Origin: CBFDBF01 sp050293315
GTDB taxonomy: Bacteria > Pseudomonadota > Gammaproteobacteria > Chromatiales > Chromatiaceae
Length of the DNA: 37,585 nucleotides
Direction: 5' to 3'
Assembly: GCA_050293315.1 (NCBI GenBank)
Contig: JBNKMS010000017.1
Location: 1 to 37,585, forward strand
The position numbers and the translations under genes are program-made. The notes below the pieces were generated by a model. It was not told the origin of the DNA. It searched no databases and saw only the letters and a program-made list of their open reading frames with translations. Within the stretch, counting starts at the first letter, position 1. Each line of letters starts with the position of its first letter. Of the stretch, positions 33,459-37,585 are shown piece after piece.

Positions 33459-34181
33459 TTATTCTGACCTCACTTGTTCTTCCAGACCTGCAAGTTCTCT
33501 TATTGTTGTAAATACTATTGATACTCGTGCCGGACTTATTTCGTCTGGAGGCATGTGACCTGGCACTGCATCTGCAAAATGGCTATCTTGCAACAGACAT
33601 TGAAATCGCTCTGATAGCTCTACAGCAAGCTCGGGTTGCGATTGCCTAACCTCTTCCACTATTTCCGGTCTGCCATCAAGTACCGCAATAACATCCTCAA
33701 TATCATGGCTCGTTAGGTAGTCACCACTGCCCCTGCCATCAAATGCTGCAAGCTTGGTCACAAGAAAATAGGGTGCAGATACCATCTTAATAGTTCTGCC
33801 AGAGGGTAACTCTATACTCTCAGCATTTTCTACTGCGGCCTTATACCATTTATTTCCAAACCCCAGTATTTCTGAGTCGGTTGGCATAACGTCAAGAATC
33901 ACATCACCTGAAATCCATCTGCATAGTGGTGCACCATCACTGGTATCTTCTTTAAAACCCTTAGCGCGCAGTTTCTCAGCCAGTCGATAGTAATCTGCTT
34001 TGGAAAAGGCCTGCACAATGGCATCCACATCCCGTGTTACCCTGATAGGCGGCGCTGCTGGGTCTGTTATCAATAACCCTGTTGCGCAGCCACCCAAAAA
34101 AACCATCTCATCTGCCAGATCTTCAAGTCGATCAACCGCCAGCATCAGTGTTTCTAGATTTGGGTTCCTCTCCCTAGCCAT
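33459..34181 (-). CDS. AbiEii-like nucleotidyltransferase (probable toxin)
   Basis: This 240-residue protein has the nucleotidyltransferase core of the AbiEii/DUF6036 kind. FLGGCATGLLITD (28-40) supplies the Gly pair, and TRDVDAIV (49-56) supplies the two catalytic Asp51 and Asp53; a third acidic strand follows in VILDVMPTD. Later motifs (VSAPYFLVTKLAAF, SHDIEDVIAVLDGR) also fit the AbiEii-type tail that contacts the nucleotide. AbiE toxins modify tRNA or other RNA; the substrate here is unknown. The start overlaps the HTH gene by eight bases (antitoxin first). It probably forms a two-gene toxin-antitoxin unit with it. Confidence 0.85.
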   Translation of the reverse strand: MARERNPNLETLMLAVDRLEDLADEMVFLGGCATGLLITDPAAPPIRVTRDVDAIVQAFSKADYYRLAEKLRAKGFKEDTSDGAPLCRWISGDVILDVMPTDSEILGFGNKWYKAAVENAESIELPSGRTIKMVSAPYFLVTKLAAFDGRGSGDYLTSHDIEDVIAVLDGRPEIVEEVRQSQPELAVELSERFQCLLQDSHFADAVPGHMPPDEISPARVSIVFTTIRELAGLEEQVRSE

Positions 34182-34695
34182 ATTGTTCCAATCTCTTTTT
34201 CAATTCCATTTTGGCAATATCACGCTCTCTGGCTCGACCACCGCGCAGGGCATCCACCAGAGCAAGCAATTGATAGAGCTTATCATCATTCCTTGCCGCC
34301 ACAGGCGCAGATTTATATAGAGGAGAGAAAGACTCGCCCCGCACCTCACCTTCCGGATCTGGCCAGACTGGTGGTGGCTCACTCTCCTCCACAAACTTGG
34401 CATCCAATGGTGCAGCAGCATAGGCCGTTGGCATACCCCGGTTTAGCCCTCCCCGGTCAGGGACAAAAGCATACTGGACGCCGTGCAATAAGAAATCTTC
34501 CAGATTTCTGATATTCGGCCTAATATCCTTGTCCTCTTTCACCGCAAGCCTTGCTGCAATGGCCCGTTTGGTTGCCGCATGCACCTCCGATGGGCTCATA
34601 CCAAGGTCAACTGCTAACTTATTGAAAGACCATGGTTTCTTACCCAAGGCAACCAGCTTAAGTAAAAATAGAACGTCCTGTGGTTTTAAAATCAT
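34174..34695 (-). CDS. HTH-containing partner of the nucleotidyltransferase (probable antitoxin)
   Basis: This protein begins MILKPQDVLFLLKLVALG and contains a winged-helix-like WSFNKLAVDLGMSPSEVHAATKRAIAARL (about residues 23-51). A proline-rich variable middle and a helical C-terminus (DKLYQLLALVDALRGGRARERDIAKMELKKRL) follow. The start is placed at 34695; the frame continues upstream to a GTG at 34743, which would add 16 residues across an operator-like palindrome. The pair HTH-nucleotidyltransferase with HTH first matches AbiE-like systems. The DNA-binding part may sit on the 15-base palindrome at 34710-34724. The exact antitoxin role is inferred. Confidence 0.78.
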   Translation of the reverse strand: MILKPQDVLFLLKLVALGKKPWSFNKLAVDLGMSPSEVHAATKRAIAARLAVKEDKDIRPNIRNLEDFLLHGVQYAFVPDRGGLNRGMPTAYAAAPLDAKFVEESEPPPVWPDPEGEVRGESFSPLYKSAPVAARNDDKLYQLLALVDALRGGRARERDIAKMELKKRLEQYG

Positions 34696-34709
34696 CGATA
34701 TATTCTCTG

Positions 34710-34724
34710 TTCGCGATTCGCGAA
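34710..34724. promoter_or_regulatory. Putative operator of the HTH-nucleotidyltransferase pair
   Basis: TTCGCGATTCGCGAA is a perfect 15-base palindrome lying 15-29 bases upstream of the preferred start at 34695. Its place suits repression by the HTH protein. If the start were at 34743 it would be inside the coding region instead. Confidence 0.55.
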
Positions 34725-34777
34725 TAAAGAATAACATATTCACCTAATAAATCAATGGTGGGATAACTCACCCACAA

Positions 34778-34955
34778 CATCACCCCCTCCCCGCTCGTGG
34801 TGACACCCCTTTCCCCTCCCCACTAGTGGGGAGGGTTAGGGTGGGGAGTAAATAATAGCTGCCTTGTATTTAGACTCCCCCTCCTAATCTCCCCCACTTG
34901 TGGGGGAGGTATAAAGGTATAGTTGCCGAGAGTGAGGGTGGGGAGTAAAAAAACA
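34778..34955. repeat. Two or three tandem REP-like palindromes, CCCTCCCC family
   Basis: The block has three related palindromes: around 34785-34805 (CCCCCTCCCCGCTCGTGGTG), 34813-34842 (CCCCTCCCCACTAGTGGGGA core) and 34886-34912 (CTCCCCCACTTGTGGGGGAG). The tails GGTTAGGGTGGGGAGTAAA and GAGTGAGGGTGGGGAGTAAA follow the second and third. It fills the spacer between the HTH gene's upstream region and the HEPN gene's end. Similar copies occur at 22059-22083 and 26902-27030. Confidence 0.88.
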
Positions 34956-34966
34956 GTAGAGTAAAA

Positions 34967-35386
34967 CTAGGTAACAAAGTCACTATCAATCTTAACTACA
35001 AACCCCCATAACTCCCTGGCATTTACAATCAACTCTTCTAACAAAGTTTCATCGACCTCTGATTGACCTTCATATTCGGCCTTATTCCTACGGTCATGAC
35101 AAATAGAAAACAGCCGCACCTTACCTTTATCCAGGTTGGCGCTGTGCACCAGGCATTGAAATACCAGATATCTTTTGTTTGAACGATAACCTGCAGCTCT
35201 AAGTGCAGCCAAAGCCAAACCGTGCGCAGCGCTATAGGCTAGATCAAAACGACTGGAAAGCGATAGATCCCTGTTCTCGGCATCATTCAACCGCTCGACT
35301 GCCGCCTTGACCAATCCCTCAAACTCACGTCTGTCCGGCGGCTCAATATGAAGTGCATTAACCCGTACCAGGTTTTCTAAAGTCAT
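34967..35386 (-). CDS. HEPN-domain protein (partner of MNT nucleotidyltransferase)
   Basis: This all-alpha, 139-residue protein is of the HEPN type: LAYSAAHGLALAALRAAGYRSN followed by CHDRRNKAEYEG. The usual RNase motif is Rx4-6H. Here the arginine is present (Arg100 in RRNKAEYEG) but Tyr or Glu takes the place of the catalytic His, so activity is doubtful or differs. It overlaps the upstream HTH-MNT gene by 29 bases, with GGGAG before the ATG inside that gene. HEPN-MNT pairs are known toxin-antitoxin systems where MNT modifies HEPN. In this pair MNT comes first. Confidence 0.82.
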   Translation of the reverse strand: MTLENLVRVNALHIEPPDRREFEGLVKAAVERLNDAENRDLSLSSRFDLAYSAAHGLALAALRAAGYRSNKRYLVFQCLVHSANLDKGKVRLFSICHDRRNKAEYEGQSEVDETLLEELIVNARELWGFVVKIDSDFVT

Positions 35387-35969
35387 CGATTACTCCCTTA
35401 ATCGTTAAAGTAGGTTGTTCCGTAACCCGTGTAAGAAAACTACTATCCTCTTCTATCTTTGCCCTAAACTCGGCCGGTGTATAGATGGTTGGGTTGATTG
35501 TACGCTGCAGAGACCCCTCAACCGGCAGCAGTAACTCTACAATATCACCGTATGTCAGCATATCCCCTACCAACATCAGATCAACGTCGCTGCTCACTGT
35601 ATCGCTCGCCTTTGCCATTGACCCGTAGACAAATGCCAGTTCAATCTGAGAATCTAGCGGCTGCAGCGCAGCACGAATGACATCCGCCACCCCAAAGCTC
35701 TTTCGAACGATATTCAACAGTTCAGAAAAGATAGGGTTAACGGCATTGGCCTGGAAATGGAGTTGATTACCCTCACGCCTTGCTACCAGCAGACCCGCCG
35801 AGGTCAATCGATCCAGCTCACGCCGAACCGTGCCCCTCCCCATATCGGCCCAGCGTACAATCTCATTTGTATAGAAGCTCTTATCCGGCGTGCCATAGAG
35901 CAGACCCAGTACGCGCTGCTGTGTCTTGGTAAACAGAGCTTCTCCAATGGCAGTAGGTAACATGGCCAT
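35358..35969 (-). CDS. HTH-MNT nucleotidyltransferase
   Basis: This 203-residue protein has a winged-helix N-terminus (about 14-70, NEIVRWADMGRGTVRRELDRLTSAGLL), then a minimal nucleotidyltransferase with VYGSMAKASDTVSSDVDLMLVG (Gly116-Ser117, Asp128-Asp130). This is the MNT-type NTase core. The HTH-MNT fusion partnered with a HEPN protein is a known antitoxin layout; the NTase may AMPylate the HEPN partner while the HTH represses the operon. The start is the ATG at 35969 (an in-frame ATG two codons later is also possible); the Shine-Dalgarno is weak. Two tandem dyads just upstream (35979-36017) are probable operators. Confidence 0.87.
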   Translation of the reverse strand: MAMLPTAIGEALFTKTQQRVLGLLYGTPDKSFYTNEIVRWADMGRGTVRRELDRLTSAGLLVARREGNQLHFQANAVNPIFSELLNIVRKSFGVADVIRAALQPLDSQIELAFVYGSMAKASDTVSSDVDLMLVGDMLTYGDIVELLLPVEGSLQRTINPTIYTPAEFRAKIEEDSSFLTRVTEQPTLTIKGVIDDFRKPGTG

Positions 35970-35978
35970 CCCATTTTC

Positions 35979-36017
35979 AGACCCAATTTGGGTACTATAG
36001 ACCCCTTTTTGGGTCTT
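35979..36017. promoter_or_regulatory. Two tandem operator-like dyads upstream of HTH-MNT
   Basis: AGACCCAATTTGGGT starts at 35979 and AGACCCCTTTTTGGGTCT at 35999, exactly 20 bp apart. Each is a dyad of ACCC and GGGT half-sites with five- and six-base centres. Two helical turns of spacing suits cooperative binding of an HTH dimer. They lie 10 bp from the start codon of the HTH-MNT gene. Confidence 0.7.
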
Positions 36018-36057
36018 TTCAAGGGATTTTATTTCGACTACCCCTCCCTGCCTCCCC

Positions 36058-36088
36058 TGAGATCACATTTTGTGATCTCAAGTTGAGG
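36058..36088. repeat. 31-bp repeat with two palindromes, copy 2
   Basis: It matches the copy at 31489-31519 at 30 of 31 bases. It contains the perfect dyad GAGATCACATTTTGTGATCTC and then CTCAAGTTGAG. The two copies are about 4.6 kb apart in the same orientation. Confidence 0.9.
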
Positions 36089-36177
36089 TTTTCACCAGCC
36101 AACAACGCGCTTATTTTGCTCAATCACAAATACCATAACTCATTGAATAACAATATAAATCAGGAGCATCTACTGCT

Positions 36178-36205
36178 TTTGTTTCGATGGTATATAGACT
36201 ATAAT
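36178..36205 (+). promoter_or_regulatory. Putative promoter of the small ORF
   Basis: A TATAAT (36200-36205) lies eight bases before the ATG at 36213. A TTTGTT (36178-36183) lies 16 bases before it, a fair -35. With this spacing the transcript would begin a few bases before the ATG, so translation may be nearly leaderless. Confidence 0.45.
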
Positions 36206-36212
36206 TTATTCT

Positions 36213-36395
36213 ATGAAAGCCAAATCACTCGCCAACTCCAATCCTTTCCTTGCCTCTGATTCAAAGTCCGAATCTAAGGTAATCACCTGTGTGGCCTCTT
36301 CCACCGCGATTGAAACCGGCGAGGAGGTAAAAGCGGTGGCAAAAAGGATTAGTCAGCGCCGATCGGCGAAGCGCACAGTTTTAGAATCTTCCTGA
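36213..36395 (+). CDS. Small protein convergent with fic; possible Fic antitoxin-like
   Basis: This 60-residue basic protein begins MKAKSLANSNPFLASDSKSE and includes VASSTAIETGEEVKA. It resembles a family of small proteins with a SSAIEG-like stretch, which matches the (S/T)xxxE(G/N) inhibitory helix of class I Fic antitoxins such as VbhA. Here the motif is imperfect, S-T-A-I-E-T followed by G. It has no Shine-Dalgarno but a good -10 just upstream. It is convergent with fic and overlaps its last 47 bases, unlike the usual co-oriented antitoxin. It could be a real gene or an open frame by chance. Confidence 0.45.
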   Translation: MKAKSLANSNPFLASDSKSESKVITCVASSTAIETGEEVKAVAKRISQRRSAKRTVLESS

Positions 36396-36990
36396 ACAAC
36401 TCCTTCATTGGTTCGATATCATCCAGACCAGCATGTATGGCCTGGATATATTCGTCTTTGTGCAGTGTCAGATAAGTAAAATCCAGCGGTGGCTTGCCTG
36501 CCTGAAGCGCCATAATCGTTGCCAGTAATCTTCCCAAACGACCATTTCCATCTCTAAATGGATGGATCAGAATGTACTCCAGATGGATATGCGCCAGCGC
36601 CTCTATCAACTGCTCATCATCCATCCCTTCACATGGAGTAAACCTCTGTAAATACTCTCCCTCATAGTCCGCCATGAGTTTTGGTACCAAGTGTGCAGCA
36701 GCAAACTGAAAACCATCCTTGGCCAAATTAACAGAACGATACTGTCCAGCCCATCCGAATACACTACCCAACCAACGTCGATGCCATTCGCAAATATCTG
36801 TCGCCGTAATACTCTGACTTACTTCAATTTCATCGAATAGGGATACCATCAAATCATCAAGCAGCCCAACCTCTATCTCATCCAGCTTCTTAGGATCGGC
36901 TATGCCAAGCTTATTGAGCAATACCTTATCATCAGATCCAGGCTGATATTGCCCTTCAAGATTGCCTGTAGTGTCGTAGCGATCAGACAT
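36349..36990 (-). CDS. fic: Fic/DOC-family protein (AMPylator), class II-like
   Basis: This 213-residue protein has the complete Fic active-site motif HPFRDGNGRLGR (143-154) and other family marks (WLGSVFGWAGQYRSVNLAK, FAAAHLVPKLM). Fic proteins transfer AMP (or other nucleotides) from ATP to target proteins. An N-terminal TGNLEG (8-13) fits the (S/T)xxxE(G/N) inhibitory motif, so the protein may be self-inhibited (class II). No strong Shine-Dalgarno was found. A small convergent ORF overlaps its end. Thirty bases of this gene recur at 30767-30796. Confidence 0.92.
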   Translation of the reverse strand: MSDRYDTTGNLEGQYQPGSDDKVLLNKLGIADPKKLDEIEVGLLDDLMVSLFDEIEVSQSITATDICEWHRRWLGSVFGWAGQYRSVNLAKDGFQFAAAHLVPKLMADYEGEYLQRFTPCEGMDDEQLIEALAHIHLEYILIHPFRDGNGRLGRLLATIMALQAGKPPLDFTYLTLHKDEYIQAIHAGLDDIEPMKELFRKILKLCASPIGAD

Positions 36991-37066
36991 TAGTATGTAT
37001 GGTTCCGGCGGTTCCAGAGATAAAATACTTAATATTACCTAGTTAAATATTATGTCCCCATAATTG

Positions 37067-37445
37067 TCACACCTTACGCCTAGCCCTACCGAGCAAACCA
37101 AAACCAAGCAGGCCAGAAAGCAACAGTGGTAGTGCTGCTGGAATGGGTATCGGGCTAGTGGTGAATGTGATCTCATTATCCACACATCTTTCGAAACGAA
37201 TATCTGCAATACCATTGGCACCTAAATCCAGCGCATCCTCAATAAAAATTTCATTTATAAGGGTAACCGATGCAAAATACGCGGTTCCAGAATTCAGCAA
37301 TCCTGGATTAAGACTCCCTGGGCCAACAATATTATATCCTTGCTTAACCTCTAAAGTTTCATCAAAGCTTTCAACTGCTGCATTAATGTGGTCGCCTGTG
37401 CAAGCAAAGCATTCCCATTCTAAAATTGTATTAAGCGGGACATTG
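37067..37445 (-). pseudogene. C-terminal part of a PEP-CTERM gene, cut by an IS3-family element
   Basis: The coding part to the left of the insertion keeps the sorting signal IPIPAALPLLLSGLLGFGLL and the basic tail GRARRKV. The body has a CFACTGDH pair and a CVDNE cysteine. There is no signal peptide because the 5' part lies beyond the insertion at about 37446. The open frame running a few codons into the insertion sequence (MLLLNLVSMETGV) is chimeric. Without its N-terminus the product would not be exported. Confidence 0.8.
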
Positions 37446-37585
37446 TGGACTACCCCGGTTTCCATAGACACAAGGTTAAGCAACAGCACTCATTCTTTCA
37501 TATTCCATAGGTGATAGAAAGTTGAGTGTCTGATGCGGGCGTTTGCGATTGTAGAACAGTTCGATATAGTCAAAGATTGCTGATC
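37446..37585 (-). mobile_element. End of an IS3-family insertion sequence
   Basis: The terminus begins TGGACTACCCCGGTTTCCAT at 37446, a typical IS3-family inverted repeat. The 3' end of the transposase gene lies directly inside. The other end is outside the window, so the target duplication cannot be checked. Confidence 0.85.
37476..37585 (-). CDS. IS3-family transposase OrfB, C-terminal fragment (runs off the window)
   Basis: The minus strand reads IFDYIELFYNRKRPHQTLNF then LSPMEYERM, the classic end of IS3-family OrfB (rve_3 region with FYNRKRPH). The stop TAA is at 37476-37478. The 5' part is beyond the right edge of the window, so completeness is unknown. Confidence 0.88.
   Translation of the reverse strand, partial: SAIFDYIELFYNRKRPHQTLNFLSPMEYERMSAVA

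Noticed and set aside
1..37585. tRNA or rRNA genes
   Set aside because: No cloverleaf-like or rRNA-like sequence was seen in any spacer by eye; a tRNAscan-SE run would be decisive.

Overview
The window looks like a chromosomal segment of a sulfur-oxidising gammaproteobacterium. The grounds are an operon of heterodisulfide-reductase-like (Hdr) proteins with TusA and DsrE-type sulfur carriers, a split YeeE/YedE sulfur transporter, a BaeRS two-component system, a ZntB transporter, and five genes ending in the VPxPAAVWLxGS type of PEP-CTERM sorting signal. No rRNA, tRNA or CRISPR array was seen. The genus cannot be fixed from the sequence alone.

Layout. 1-3.6 kb: a 50-bp tandem repeat at the window edge, a ZntB-like transporter and an MscS-family channel, closed by a strong terminator. 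3.6-9.7 kb: a PEP-CTERM protein, a divergent secreted DUF1566/EF-hand protein, the BaeRS pair and a diguanylate cyclase. 9.7-14.3 kb: the two-gene YeeE/YedE transporter, a PAS-containing methyl-accepting protein, a small membrane protein and an alpha/beta hydrolase. 14.3-21.6 kb: an eight-gene minus-strand operon in the transcription order DsrE-like, TusA, MvhD-like, HdrA fused around a GltD module, HdrA, small winged-helix protein, HdrC, HdrB. 22-30.8 kb: an exported protein of unknown function, a CPA1 Na+/H+ antiporter, a lipoprotein-like protein, three PEP-CTERM proteins, nucleoside diphosphate kinase and a PQQ-type sugar dehydrogenase, with many intergenic palindromic repeats. 30.8-37 kb: an accessory island of small toxin-antitoxin-like modules (XRE-ImmA/IrrE with PIN; HTH with AbiEii-like nucleotidyltransferase; HTH-MNT with HEPN; Fic with a small convergent ORF), all but the small ORF on the minus strand. 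37-37.6 kb: a PEP-CTERM gene interrupted by the end of an IS3-family element.

How the parts may work together. The Hdr operon pairs two sulfur carriers (DsrE-like, TusA) with FAD/Fe-S electron-transfer subunits and a probable NAD(P)H module. This fits cytoplasmic oxidation of carrier-bound sulfane sulfur, or a reversible thiol/disulfide-to-NAD(P) electron route. Three subunits depart from the textbook: the HdrB-like protein has no cysteine in its N-terminal CCG domain, the MvhD-like protein lacks its N-terminal CxxC pair, and one HdrA carries an internal glutamate-synthase-beta-like module of about 400 residues. This operon is the best candidate for a poorly described system. The nearby YeeE/YedE pair may bring in sulfur species.

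In the toxin-antitoxin island several modules carry clear dyad operators just upstream. Two short repeats (30 and 31 bp) recur about 5-6 kb apart across it, including a fragment of fic, which suggests assembly by recombination.
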